DNA from: Actinokineospora spheciospongiae
GTDB taxonomy: Bacteria > Actinomycetota > Actinomycetes > Mycobacteriales > Pseudonocardiaceae
Direction of reading: 5' to 3'
Length of the DNA: 64,000 nucleotides
NCBI RefSeq assembly: GCF_000564855.1
Contig: NZ_AYXG01000004.1
Span: 1 to 64,000 of the forward strand
Shown piece by piece: positions 1 to 8,537 of the stretch. The position numbers and the translations under genes were made by a program. The notes under the pieces were generated by a model. That model was not told the DNA's origin and ran no database searches. It saw only the letters and a list, made by a program, of their open reading frames with translations. The number at the start of each line of letters is the position of its first letter. The stretch's first letter is position 1.

Positions 1-16
1 GAAAGGTCTGAGTGGG

Positions 17-319
17 ATGACCGGTATGGCGGATCGGCTGATGGACGCGTGGGGTGATTACATCGTCGCCCTGCGGTCGAACGAGGGCTTCAAGGAGGAC
101 CTGTACGACAGGTTGGTCTCGGTACTGCGCGACTGCGCACCGGAGTGGCGCGACGCCGAGGCCATTCCCAAGCTGGCTGTGAACGTGCTGGTGGACATCG
201 TGTCCGTGAGCCAGGCCGTGGCCGAGTCCTACTCGGAGCCGGTCCGGCAGCGGGTCTACGAAGCCAATTTCGAGCTCTACGACCTGATCGTCGAATGCGT
301 GGGGGCGGCGCCGAGCTGA
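17..319 (+). CDS. small hypothetical protein, 100 aa
   Basis: The frame has consistent G/C third positions, and the product is an acidic, helix-rich soluble protein with no signal peptide or membrane segment. I do not recognise the family. The start at 17 is preceded by a purine-rich stretch (GAGTGGG); a second ATG lies three codons further on. The gene stands alone before a decayed secreted-protein gene, and nothing here links it to the bicyclomycin cluster downstream. Confidence 0.6.
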   Translation: MTGMADRLMDAWGDYIVALRSNEGFKEDLYDRLVSVLRDCAPEWRDAEAIPKLAVNVLVDIVSVSQAVAESYSEPVRQRVYEANFELYDLIVECVGAAPS

Positions 320-342
320 TGCGCCTGTCGGGGACCGAAGGG

Positions 343-862
343 GTGAGTACGAGACGAGGGGTGCTGGCCGGGCTGGGGCCCTGCTGACGGCGGCGGCGTC
401 GGTGGTGGTGCCCGCGGGCGTCGGGCACGTCGGGGTTGCCGTTGTCCGGGTTCGGGGATGTGGTGGTCGATGCCGCGCACCGGCAGGTGTTCGTGTCCGG
501 GGGGCCGTCGTCGAACAGTGTCGTGGTGGTCGACTTCAACGGGTTGGCGCGGAGGACGATTCCGAACCAGGCGGGGACCGACGGGCTGGAGTTGAGCGCC
601 GACGACTCCCCGGCTGTTCGTGGCCCTGTCACCCGGCAACGCGCACGTGGTCACCGGCACCTCCGCCACCGACCTCCTGATCTACCCGACAGGCGGCGCC
701 ACCCCGACCCGCACGATCACCCTCGACGGCGGCGAGGCACTGCTGCCACGCGGCCTCGCCTGGTCAGCGGACCAGGAGTACCTGGCCGTGGTCAGCCGCT
801 ACGGCAACGAAGCGCAGCCGCGCCTGTCGCTCAAGTACCGCCCCCTGGGCTGGCAGGCCGTT
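343..862 (+). pseudogene. broken secreted beta-propeller (YncE-like) gene
   Basis: A GTG at 343 begins a twin-arginine-like signal peptide (STRRGVLAGLG), but the frame stops after about 14 codons. The rest of the signal region, a propeller blade (VFVSGGPSSNSVVVVDFNG) and later blades (FVALSPGNAHVV, GLAWSADQEYLAVVSRYG) lie in three different frames. One clear frameshift is near 608-615, where one extra base moves the frame. The remnant resembles exported actinobacterial WD40/YncE-type proteins but cannot be translated as one chain. A strong hairpin follows immediately, as expected at the end of a former gene. Confidence 0.6.
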
Positions 863-865
863 CCC

Positions 866-900
866 GGGACCGTCGCCCGGAGCCCCCGGGCGACGGCCCC
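866..900 (+). terminator. strong intrinsic-type hairpin
   Basis: A 15-bp stem with one mismatch pairs 866-880 with 886-900 around a 5-nt loop. It is almost entirely G/C and is followed by CTTTC. It sits just after the beta-propeller remnant and most likely ended that gene's transcript. Confidence 0.7.
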
Positions 901-939
901 CTTTCGCGGTCACCGGGGCTTGGCCGCGATTTCGAGAAC

Positions 940-1390
940 CGACAGCGCCTCCGACAGAACTCCCGCTCGGTCACCGTCGTGCACGACGGCAAGCGGGTGT
1001 CATCGATTCAGAGTTGCGGCGGGTGCAAGCCTGTTCAACACCAGATCGAGATCTGGCACGACCCCGGCGGCCGGTTCACCACCTGCGACGCGCCGGTGCT
1101 GGTGCCGTTCACGAAGAACGTCCGCCGCGACCTGCTCAACGCCCCGTGCATCCTCTGGCCGATCAGCCCTCACGGGTCGAGCCTCTCCGAGGACTTCGTG
1201 GGCGAGAAAGCTGTGATCCGCAAGGCGAACGCGCAGCTCAGGACCACCGTGCGCACTGAGGTCGAGCAGCTGATCCCGGTCCAGCTGACCGGGCGGGATT
1301 CGCTCACGGTGACCCAGGCGATCATCGCCGCCGGTGGCCTCCCGGCCATGGTCCGGGCCTTTCCGCGCGTCGGGTTGTCGTCGGCGCCAT
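940..1390 (+). pseudogene. gene remnant of unknown function
   Basis: One plus-strand frame keeps strong G/C third-position bias over about 450 bases and contains a CGGCK motif near its start, which looks like a real former coding region. No convincing start codon or ribosome site precedes it, and the biased stretch fades into noise near 1390 before overlapping the end of the convergent regulator gene. I do not recognise the family; it may be a truncated downstream part of a lost gene. The minus-strand open frame here has poor codon bias. Confidence 0.3.
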
Positions 1391-1442
1391 CGCACCCCAC
1401 TGACGATTGCCGCGGGTCGCACTGTTCGGCGAAGCGGCGTTG

Positions 1443-2330
1443 TCAACTGGCGAGCAGGGTTGTGGCGGGGAGTTCGTCGCGCAGGATGTGTTCGAAGGCT
1501 TCGCGCACGTTCGGGCCCGGTTCCACGCCCAACTCGCTGCCGAGCCTGTCACGCAGTTCGTGATAGACGCCGACGGCGGTGGCCTGTCTCCCGCTGTCGG
1601 CCAGGGCGAGCATGAAGCAGATGTGCAGTGTCTCGTCCAGGGGTTCGTGATGGGTGGCGGTCGCCAGGAAGGGGACGGTGGCAGGCAGTTCGCCCTGCAG
1701 CGCCGCCACCCTGGTCAGTTCGACGGCGGTGGAACCGAAGCGCAGCCGTATGGGGAGAGTGGGCCAGTGGAGGTCCTCTCCCACTCCGATGTCCGCCGCT
1801 ACGCCGCCTTCCCACAGGGAGAGGGCAGTTCGCAGTTTCTCCAGTGCGACATGCAGGTCACCTCGGTGCTCGGCGACCAAGCCCTGAGTGCGCAGGTGCT
1901 CGAACCGCAGCAGGTCGAGGTGCTCCGAATCGGCGTCGTACTGGTAGCCGCCTCCGGTGGACTGTATGTAGCGGGAGTCGCCGCGACGGCGATGCCCCGG
2001 TTCGAGTATTCGCCGCAACCGGGCCACGTAGGTGTGCACGAGGTTCACCGCTGATCGCGGCGGGCTCTGGGGCCACACCATCTCCACCAGTTCATCGCGC
2101 AGGACGGTGGAGTTCGCCCGGAGCGCCAAGGCGGCCAGCACGCGGCGCTGCTTGACCGGTCCTGGGTCGAGCGCAACAGGGCCGCGGTACAAGCGCACCG
2201 GTCCGAGCACTTTCAGGAAGACCTGGCTGTCGTCGACGGCTCCGCCGACCGATTCGGTCGTCGACGCGTACGGCATCATCGGGCTTCTCCCTGTGTGGTT
2301 GTTCTGCGACTGGTACATCACTACAGACAT
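1443..2330 (-). CDS. SARP-family transcriptional activator
   Basis: Streptomyces antibiotic regulatory protein (AfsR/DnrI/RedD group). An OmpR-type winged helix (FLKVLGPVRLYRG to about residue 135, with KQRRVLAALAL and NLVHTYVARLRRIL) is followed by a bacterial transcriptional activation domain (TPR-like helices, RFEHLRTQGLVAEHRGD onward, ending EPGPNVREAFEHIL). It has no NB-ARC extension, so it is a small SARP. It is divergent from bcmA across about 300 bp and is the natural pathway activator. Two starts are plausible: 2330 (AAAGGA upstream) and 2279 (GGGAGAAG upstream). The second leaves the usual short SARP N-terminus. Confidence 0.9.
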   Translation of the reverse strand: MSVVMYQSQNNHTGRSPMMPYASTTESVGGAVDDSQVFLKVLGPVRLYRGPVALDPGPVKQRRVLAALALRANSTVLRDELVEMVWPQSPPRSAVNLVHTYVARLRRILEPGHRRRGDSRYIQSTGGGYQYDADSEHLDLLRFEHLRTQGLVAEHRGDLHVALEKLRTALSLWEGGVAADIGVGEDLHWPTLPIRLRFGSTAVELTRVAALQGELPATVPFLATATHHEPLDETLHICFMLALADSGRQATAVGVYHELRDRLGSELGVEPGPNVREAFEHILRDELPATTLLAS

Positions 2331-2628
2331 CGGATGATCCTTTCGTGGCCACCGTATGCACCAGCCATCAGGGAGTCAATGGTCCTTTCCGGTGTTCCGT
2401 CGTCAGTACCCGTGAACTGTCGGATGGAAACGTCCGAATATTGAGAACTAGGAAAATTTCTCCGAAAACAGATTATTCCGGACCTGCCAGAGATATTCCA
2501 GAGCGCATACAGACCGACCTGTCAAGGTGGTGCCGAAGCGCCGCGGCGTCCCGGCAGCTCCTCGGCGGGCCACCCTGAAGCGGTGGCCGCGCACACCTGA
2601 GACCGCATATCCAGAACGGTGGGAAACG
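2331..2628. promoter_or_regulatory. divergent SARP/bcmA control region with 11-bp spaced repeat
   Basis: This is the only long AT-rich stretch in the cluster (centre about 2430-2490). It contains CCAGAG twice at 2487 and 2498, exactly 11 bp apart, the same-face spacing typical of SARP operators. A short inverted TCGGA/TCCGA pair lies at 2420-2437. The direct repeat is about 130 bp before bcmA. No textbook -10/-35 pair was recognised with confidence. Confidence 0.45.
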
Positions 2629-3375
2629 ATGTCCGTGAGCACGAGAACCGGTATGGTCGTGGACCCCGCGCTCAGCGAGGTCCGCGCCACCCGGTACAAA
2701 GCGAAGGTCGAGTCGGTATCACCGAAGGCCAACCGGACCGCATTCGAGGACGCCGACGAGTGCTTCCTCGGTGTCAGTCTCGAGAACGACAGCTTCGACG
2801 TGCCGAAGCTGGAGGGTATCGTCGAGTGGATCTCGCGGCGGTTTCGCCGCTGCACGGTGCTGGTGGGTGACAGCATCCACCGGTTGACCCTCAGCGCGAC
2901 GGCGGCGCTGTCGCCGGAACCCGCCCTGGCCAGGGCGCTGGAGCTCGGTCGGGAATTCATCGCCGACCGCCAGCCGGTGTTCGATCTGTTCAGCGACCGC
3001 ACCGACTTCACCGTCGTCACCTGTGCGGAGGTGCGGTGGTGGGCTGATCACGACGGCTTCCACCGGCGATTGCGCTCCCAGTTCGCCGAGGACCCGGTTT
3101 TCCGAGCCTCGGTGGAGTCCTTCGGGCGCAGATACCACTCCCGCGGTGCAACTGACCTGGATGGGCAGGAACTGGCGAAGCGTGTGGCGATCTCGTCGGA
3201 ATACTTCCTGGAGGAGTTCGCCGTCTTCTGCTGCCTACGGGCCAGAGGTCTGTCGGTGATGGTCTACCCGGGCTCATTCAGCAGTCTGGCCGAGGTGGCC
3301 GAGGGCGCGCACCCCGACGCACCACGGGAGCTGCGCGATTTGACCGTGGTTTCCCTGCAACTCAAAGGACGGTGA
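2629..3375 (+). CDS. bcmA: cyclodipeptide synthase (bicyclomycin BcmA type)
   Basis: tRNA-dependent cyclodipeptide synthase, 248 aa, a normal size for the family. It uses two aminoacyl-tRNAs to build a 2,5-diketopiperazine; in bicyclomycin pathways this is cyclo(L-Ile-L-Leu). The nucleophile motif is CFLGVS with Ser50, followed by ENDSF. The helix EWISRRFRRCTVLVGDSIHR is typical. The second motif EYFLEEF gives Tyr192 and Glu196 with the family's Y-x3-E spacing, and VYPG supplies Tyr213. The ATG at 2629 has GGTGGGA upstream; an in-frame extension to 2527 lacks a good site. It is the first gene of a tightly packed operon whose order matches bcmA-G. Substrate specificity is inferred from synteny, not read from the sequence. 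Confidence 0.93.
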   Translation: MSVSTRTGMVVDPALSEVRATRYKAKVESVSPKANRTAFEDADECFLGVSLENDSFDVPKLEGIVEWISRRFRRCTVLVGDSIHRLTLSATAALSPEPALARALELGREFIADRQPVFDLFSDRTDFTVVTCAEVRWWADHDGFHRRLRSQFAEDPVFRASVESFGRRYHSRGATDLDGQELAKRVAISSEYFLEEFAVFCCLRARGLSVMVYPGSFSSLAEVAEGAHPDAPRELRDLTVVSLQLKGR

Positions 3376-3376
3376 G

Positions 3377-4336
3377 ATGAGTACTGAAGCGACTCCTGTA
3401 GCTCGGGGCCGAATCTACCGCGACGTCTACGCCAAGCGCGTGGACACTGACCCGGTCACCGCCACCGCAGACCTCCGCCGCGCCGAACTGGACGCTGACG
3501 GACTGCACTTTGTCTCCGTCGGTGACCGCGCCGCAGCCCTGTCCGACGGCGTCTTCCTGGTGCGGATTCCTGACGGCATTCCGATCCCGGACGGTGACGC
3601 ATTCGCCTCCGGTTTCCACAGGGGGCCGGAGCACCCGCCCTACGGAAGATTCCGCGACATCACCGCCGGCCGTTTCGGCGACCCTCTGCTGGGCTTCCAC
3701 CAACGGGTCAATCAGATTGAGCAGTTCTTGCTGGAACGCCGGTTCTGGCCCACCGACTACCCTCAGGAGATCGCCCGCCTCGGCGAACGGCTGACCATGC
3801 TGTCCAGGCTGATCCTCGCCTCCGTCCTCGACCACGTCGGTGTCCCGACCGAGGAGCGGCACACGGCCACCGGCGGCTGCTCGGATGGCACCGGTTCCTA
3901 CCACCTGACCTTCAACCACTACCGGCCCACGATGTCCTCGGTCGGACTGAGCTCGCACAAAGACGACGGTTTCCTGACGATCCTGCGCACCACGACGCCC
4001 GGCTTGGAGGTCAATCGGAACAACCGTTGGGAACGGGTACCGGTCGATCCGGACCACTTCGTCATCAACTTCGGGTTGTCGATGGAATTGCTCACCGCCC
4101 GGTCGGGCAGCCCAGTGGCGGCCATCATGCACCGCGTCACGCAACAAGGTGAGGACAGGTGTAGTTACGGTCATTTCTCATCGAGCAATTGCCTGCCCGG
4201 CAGTGACGACGGAGTGTACCAGTGGAGTCCGACCGAGGGCCTGACCCGCATCTGCGGATCCCGGGAGCTCATCGACCTGAATGACTACGAAATCTACGCC
4301 GGGACTGACGTTCCCGAGGAGGAATCCGATGGTTGA
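3377..4336 (+). CDS. bcmB: 2-oxoglutarate/Fe(II) dioxygenase BcmB
   Basis: Non-heme iron 2OG oxygenase, 319 aa. The iron facial triad is visible as HKD (about 194-196) and the distal His in MHRV (about 252), with the downstream Arg of EDRCSYG for 2OG binding. It lies one base after bcmA with AAAGGACGG as ribosome site. It is the first of five paralogous oxygenases in the operon. In published bicyclomycin pathways the corresponding enzyme acts late, on the already hydroxylated diketopiperazine (I recall formation of the second ring). It has the longest C-terminal tail of the five, running beyond the 2OG Arg into NDYEIYAGTDVPEEE. Confidence 0.9.
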   Translation: MSTEATPVARGRIYRDVYAKRVDTDPVTATADLRRAELDADGLHFVSVGDRAAALSDGVFLVRIPDGIPIPDGDAFASGFHRGPEHPPYGRFRDITAGRFGDPLLGFHQRVNQIEQFLLERRFWPTDYPQEIARLGERLTMLSRLILASVLDHVGVPTEERHTATGGCSDGTGSYHLTFNHYRPTMSSVGLSSHKDDGFLTILRTTTPGLEVNRNNRWERVPVDPDHFVINFGLSMELLTARSGSPVAAIMHRVTQQGEDRCSYGHFSSSNCLPGSDDGVYQWSPTEGLTRICGSRELIDLNDYEIYAGTDVPEEESDG

Positions 4337-5240
4337 GCAACGGGCGCCCGAACCGGTGGTCCTCGAACGGGCGGCGGTTCGCGGCGGCGGGATCGTGTTC
4401 GCCGAATCCGATGGACTCGGCCGTGCGCTCGACGCCGGGCTCTTCGCGCTCGCCGTGCCCGAAGGCCTCGACCTGCGGCCCGGGGTTCGGCTGTGCAGGG
4501 AGTTCCACCGGCCCCGCACGGGTGCCGACGCCGCGACGAGGCCCTACCGCGGGATGCGCGAACTCGAGGGCGTGTACTTCGACCGCGAGCACTTCCAGAC
4601 CGAGCACCTGCTGGCCGACGCCGAGGCCCGCGCGCGGCACTTCCCGCCCGAGGTCGTCGCCATGGCCGACCGGATGAACGAGTTGGCACTGTTGGTGCTG
4701 CGCACCGCCCTCGACGCGGTCGGCGTGACAGCGCGGTTGTGGTCGCAGGTCACCAGTGGAGCTGTCGACGGCTTCGGCACACACTGGTTCGCGGCCAACC
4801 ACTACCGCAGCGACCGCGACCAGTTGGGGTGTGCCCCGCACAAGGACACCGGGTTCGTCACACTGCTGTACAACGAGCAGGACGGCTTGGAGGCGTTCTC
4901 CGGAGGTCGGTGGTCACCGGTGCCGCCAGTGTCCGGGCACTTCATCGTGAACTTCGGAGGCTCTTTCGAGCTGTTGACGGAGGACCTGGCGCGGTCCGTG
5001 CATGCTGTGCTGCACCGGGTGCGGCGGTGCGCGCCTGCCTCTTCCGACGACGAGCGGTTCTCGTTTGCCGCGTTCGTCAACCCCTCACCGGCGGCGTTGC
5101 TGCACAAAGTCGACGACGGCGGTGGGCACCGGGTGGTCAGCACGGTGGCGGACTTCCTGCGGGATTTCAACCGTGACACCTGGAATGACCGGCACGACGA
5201 CTTCGGCATCGCCACGACCCGGGGTGGTGGTACCGCGTGA
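4329..5240 (+). CDS. bcmC: 2-oxoglutarate/Fe(II) dioxygenase BcmC
   Basis: 303-aa 2OG oxygenase with HKD in PHKDTGF (about residue 171), distal His in LHRV (about 230) and a following Arg in DERFSFA. It begins with ATG at 4329, overlapping the end of bcmB by 8 nt, and has a near-ideal GAGGAGGA site; the longer open frame to 4281 lies inside bcmB and is not needed. It is a sister of bcmB, E, F and G. By position it is the enzyme recalled as one of the early sp3 C-H hydroxylases of the pathway. Confidence 0.9.
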   Translation: MVEQRAPEPVVLERAAVRGGGIVFAESDGLGRALDAGLFALAVPEGLDLRPGVRLCREFHRPRTGADAATRPYRGMRELEGVYFDREHFQTEHLLADAEARARHFPPEVVAMADRMNELALLVLRTALDAVGVTARLWSQVTSGAVDGFGTHWFAANHYRSDRDQLGCAPHKDTGFVTLLYNEQDGLEAFSGGRWSPVPPVSGHFIVNFGGSFELLTEDLARSVHAVLHRVRRCAPASSDDERFSFAAFVNPSPAALLHKVDDGGGHRVVSTVADFLRDFNRDTWNDRHDDFGIATTRGGGTA

Positions 5241-6691
5241 GCGCACCCGAGGCGATCGCGCGGGGCGCGGTCCTGCCTGGCGTGCTGGCCCACCACGACG
5301 GGCCGTGTCCGGTGACCGGCCACCGGGCGTCGTTCCACGAGGCCACGGTGGTGCGAGGCAGGCAGCCGACCGAATACTTCGCCGACACGGGGGTGGCGGA
5401 GCTGGCCGCCGCCGCCGGTGGGGTGTGCACGTTCTGGATGGGCGACACCCCCGCCGTCTACCAGATGACCAACGCCCCACTGGTGCCCGATTCCGCCCTG
5501 GCTCCCTCCACCGACCTCAATCGGGACATGTTCGGAGACTTCATGGGGTCGCTGAACCACGACGACCCGCGCAGACCCGCCAAGCGGCGGATGATCGAGG
5601 CCACGTTGGGCAGCACGCGCTTCGTCGAGTCGCTGGAGCCGCACATCGCCCGGCACGCCGAGGAGTACCTGCGGCCGATGGCCGGGAGGCAGATGCCGAT
5701 CGATCGTTTCGCCACCGGACTTGTCGCGCACGTCGACAGCCACCTCCCCGGTGTGCTCGACCTGACCCAGCGCCCACTGACGGCGTACCTCACCGACCCG
5801 CTGCACCGGCGAGCCGCACTGGAGTTCTTCGAGATCGCCTCGCGGGTGATCGGCACGGTCGACCCGGATGCGATGCGCGAGTTCGACTCCGTCGCCGACT
5901 TCATCCGCGATCTGCTGGTGGCCAACGCGGACGCCATCGCCGCCGCTCCCGCCACGAACCTCGTGCGGGGGCACTTCGCACTCTGGGGCCTGCCCTTCGA
6001 CCGGACCGCCGCCCAAGCACTGGACCCCGTGTTGCTCAAGGAGTTGGGCACTTCGCTCGTGGCCGTCTACGACACCTCGGCGCTGAGCCTGACCTGGGCC
6101 CTGACATGTCTGGGAGCGTGTCCGGCCGCGCACCGGGCGGTCGCCGAGTCCGCCTGCGGCGGTGTGGATCCCGGGCCCGTGCCGGTGGTCGACCTCGCCG
6201 TGGTGGAGGCGGTGCGCTGGGGCGGGTCGAACCCGACCGCGTTGTGGCGGTGCACCACCGAGCCCGTGGAGATCCGGCACCGCGGACGGGCCGGCGAAGT
6301 ACCCGCCGGGACGATGCTGTGGCTCGACCGCAGCCGCGCCAACCGGGATCCGGCGGTTTTCCCCGTTCCCGACCGGTTCGACCTGGCCAACCCCGCCGCA
6401 CTGGTGCGATCGGATCGGGAGACCGTCTCCTCGCTGCTGTCGCGGTCCCGGTACGAGATCAACTCCTTCAGCATGGTCAACACCACCCGCAACCCGCGCA
6501 AATGCCCCGGGCGCCTGTTCTCCGTGCGCGTGCAGTCCGTGCTGCTGCGCACCCTGCACGCGAACTACGACGTCGAGGTGAGAGACGCCGACCCCGGCCT
6601 GCGCCCGGCGTCGGCGATGCCCCGGCCCGCCGAAGCCGGGTTGATCACGCTCACCCCGCGACCCGTCAACCCCAGAGGAGGACGCGCATGA
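5237..6691 (+). CDS. bcmD: cytochrome P450 BcmD
   Basis: 484-aa bacterial P450. I-helix YDTSALSL carries the Asp-Thr pair, the K-helix ExxR is EAVR, and the heme thiolate is Cys423 in RNPRKCPGR. The usual FxxGxxxC heme loop is altered (SMVNTTRNPRKC), which fits an unusual P450 subfamily. It starts with GTG in a 4-nt GTGA overlap with bcmC. In the bicyclomycin pathway the single P450 performs one of six oxidations, after the first hydroxylations. Its position as fourth gene is exactly that of BcmD. No ferredoxin or reductase gene is nearby, so electrons must come from general partners. Confidence 0.92.
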   Translation: MSAPEAIARGAVLPGVLAHHDGPCPVTGHRASFHEATVVRGRQPTEYFADTGVAELAAAAGGVCTFWMGDTPAVYQMTNAPLVPDSALAPSTDLNRDMFGDFMGSLNHDDPRRPAKRRMIEATLGSTRFVESLEPHIARHAEEYLRPMAGRQMPIDRFATGLVAHVDSHLPGVLDLTQRPLTAYLTDPLHRRAALEFFEIASRVIGTVDPDAMREFDSVADFIRDLLVANADAIAAAPATNLVRGHFALWGLPFDRTAAQALDPVLLKELGTSLVAVYDTSALSLTWALTCLGACPAAHRAVAESACGGVDPGPVPVVDLAVVEAVRWGGSNPTALWRCTTEPVEIRHRGRAGEVPAGTMLWLDRSRANRDPAVFPVPDRFDLANPAALVRSDRETVSSLLSRSRYEINSFSMVNTTRNPRKCPGRLFSVRVQSVLLRTLHANYDVEVRDADPGLRPASAMPRPAEAGLITLTPRPVNPRGGRA

Positions 6692-7623
6692 ACCAGTCGA
6701 TGACCTACCGCGACCGGGTGCCACTGCCCCCCATGCCGGACGAGTACGAGGCCGGTCTGCGCTATCCACCCGCGAACCTCGAACGGGCACAGGTGAGGGC
6801 GGGTGAGTTGGTGTTCGACCGCGAGGATGGTCTGCAGCGTGCCTGTGCGCAGGGTTTCTTCCTCGTGGGCATCCCGGAGGGTGTCAACACCGACCCGGGG
6901 GACACCCTGGCCGCCGAGTTCCACCGCGACCGCACCGGAGATCACCTCGACCCGTTCCGAGGGTGGCGGGACGTCGAAATCCCCGGCGACTACCAGGGCT
7001 ACTTCGACCGCGAGCACGATCAGTGGGAGAACCTCTACGTCGAGTCGGCCAACTGGCACCTGCTGCCGCCCGGTGTGGCCCCCCTCGGTCACGCCATGAC
7101 CGATCTGGGGCTGCTGGTCCTGTGCTCGGTCCTGCGGGGCGTGGGGATCCCCCGCGACGCGTGGGCCACCGTGACCTCGGCCTTGTCGGAGAAGCGAGGT
7201 CACCAGATGCTGGCGTTCAACCACTTCCGCTCCACGAAGGACACCCGAGGCTCGAAGTTCCACCGCGACTCCGGCTGGGTCACCGTGCTGCGCTCGACCG
7301 AACCGGGGCTGCTGGCACTCATCGATGGTGAGCTGCGTTCCGTGGATCCGGTCCCGGGACACTTCATCGTGAACTTCGGCAGCTCGTTGGAGGTGCTGAC
7401 CGAGCGCCTACCCGCCCCGGTACGGGCCAACGTACACGGTGTCGCACACACCCGGCGGGCACCCGGGACCCCAGACCGCACCTCTTATGCGATCTTCCTC
7501 GACTCCGCGCTCGGCGGAACCATCCACCGTTGGGAGGACAACACCGCTCACCCGGTGCAGAGCGTGGCGGAGTTCGCCGAGCAGGAGGTCAACCGCACTT
7601 ATGACGACACCACCCACCTGTGA
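6688..7623 (+). CDS. bcmE: 2-oxoglutarate/Fe(II) dioxygenase BcmE
   Basis: 311-aa 2OG oxygenase. HRD replaces HKD in FHRDSGW (about residue 192), the distal His is in VHGVAH (about 250), and Arg is in PDRTSYA. ATG at 6688 overlaps the bcmD stop as ATGA, with AGAGGAGGA upstream. It has about 25 extra N-terminal residues compared with its paralogs (MTYRDRVPLPPMPDEYEAG). By synteny it is BcmE, recalled as the enzyme that hydroxylates the free diketopiperazine first. A much longer open frame reaching back to 5002 is out-of-frame bcmC/bcmD sequence and is not translated. Confidence 0.9.
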   Translation: MNQSMTYRDRVPLPPMPDEYEAGLRYPPANLERAQVRAGELVFDREDGLQRACAQGFFLVGIPEGVNTDPGDTLAAEFHRDRTGDHLDPFRGWRDVEIPGDYQGYFDREHDQWENLYVESANWHLLPPGVAPLGHAMTDLGLLVLCSVLRGVGIPRDAWATVTSALSEKRGHQMLAFNHFRSTKDTRGSKFHRDSGWVTVLRSTEPGLLALIDGELRSVDPVPGHFIVNFGSSLEVLTERLPAPVRANVHGVAHTRRAPGTPDRTSYAIFLDSALGGTIHRWEDNTAHPVQSVAEFAEQEVNRTYDDTTHL

Positions 7624-7636
7624 TCGAGGAGTCGAC

Positions 7637-8524
7637 GTGACCAGCACTTACTCAGGACACAGCAGCGAAAGCACCGAGCACGTGCGGTTGCCCGTCGCCG
7701 GGACCCGGGGTGGTGGGGTGGAGTTCGACCGCCCTGACGGTGCTGCGGAGGCACTGCGGGCCGGGGCCTTCCTGCTGCGCATGCCCGACGACCTCGACCC
7801 CGCACCCGGCCTGGACCTGTGCAGGCGGTTCTACCTCCCGCCGGTGCCCGGTGATCGCTACCGCGGTCACCGGGAGCACGGGCACCCGGCCTCGAAGCTG
7901 GGCTATGAGGATCGGCCCGATCAGGTGGAGCAGCTGCAGATCGAGGCGCACCTGTGGCAGCGGTACTTCCCCGAAGAGGTGACCTCCCTGCTTGAGCGGA
8001 TGGAGGAAATCACCGGGACCGCCCTGCACGCCCTGCTCTCCGCCGCCGGGGTACCCGCGGGAGACGCCGACGAAGCGCTGGGTGGGCACCACGGTGGCCT
8101 GTGCTACACCACAGTCAACCACTACCGGGGTGATCTCGACCGGCGGGTGGGCATCGTCGAACACACCGACAGCGGGTACATCACCCTCTTCCACGCCGAC
8201 CAACCCGGCTTCGAAGTACTGGACAACGGCAGGTGGACACCGATCGAACTCCCCGAACGGCACTTCGTCGTCAACCTCGGGGACGCCTTCGACGTGCTGA
8301 CCCGACACCTACCCCACCCCGGAACAGCGGTGCTGCACCGTGTTGCGGCTGCGGGACCCGGCCAGCCGGACCGTTCCTCCTTCACCATCTACATGGGCCC
8401 CAGCTACGGCATGGTCCTGCGCCAGTACACCTCCGACGGGGAGCTGGTCGACTACCAGTCCTTCCGCGACTTCTCCGTCGCCAAGGCGGCGCGAATGGGG
8501 TACCAGTTCCACGACCGGATCTGA
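7637..8524 (+). CDS. bcmF: 2-oxoglutarate/Fe(II) dioxygenase BcmF
   Basis: 295-aa 2OG oxygenase with HTD in EHTDSGY (about residue 175), distal His in LHRV (about 234) and Arg in PDRSSFT. GTG at 7637 follows GATCGAGGAG at good spacing; the 13-nt gap after bcmE is the first non-overlapping junction after bcmB. It is the most divergent of the five paralogs (different FxHADQPGF segment). In the published pathway the corresponding enzyme is recalled as acting at the end, forming the exocyclic methylene by desaturation; that step assignment is from synteny only. Confidence 0.9.
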   Translation: MTSTYSGHSSESTEHVRLPVAGTRGGGVEFDRPDGAAEALRAGAFLLRMPDDLDPAPGLDLCRRFYLPPVPGDRYRGHREHGHPASKLGYEDRPDQVEQLQIEAHLWQRYFPEEVTSLLERMEEITGTALHALLSAAGVPAGDADEALGGHHGGLCYTTVNHYRGDLDRRVGIVEHTDSGYITLFHADQPGFEVLDNGRWTPIELPERHFVVNLGDAFDVLTRHLPHPGTAVLHRVAAAGPGQPDRSSFTIYMGPSYGMVLRQYTSDGELVDYQSFRDFSVAKAARMGYQFHDRI

Positions 8525-8537
8525 GAGCAGGAAGGAA

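Noticed and set aside
4802-6790. 662-aa open frame on the minus strand across bcmC and bcmD
   Set aside because: Antisense shadow of high-GC coding DNA; composition is Gly/Arg/His-rich with no recognisable domain, and the plus-strand genes have clear motifs.
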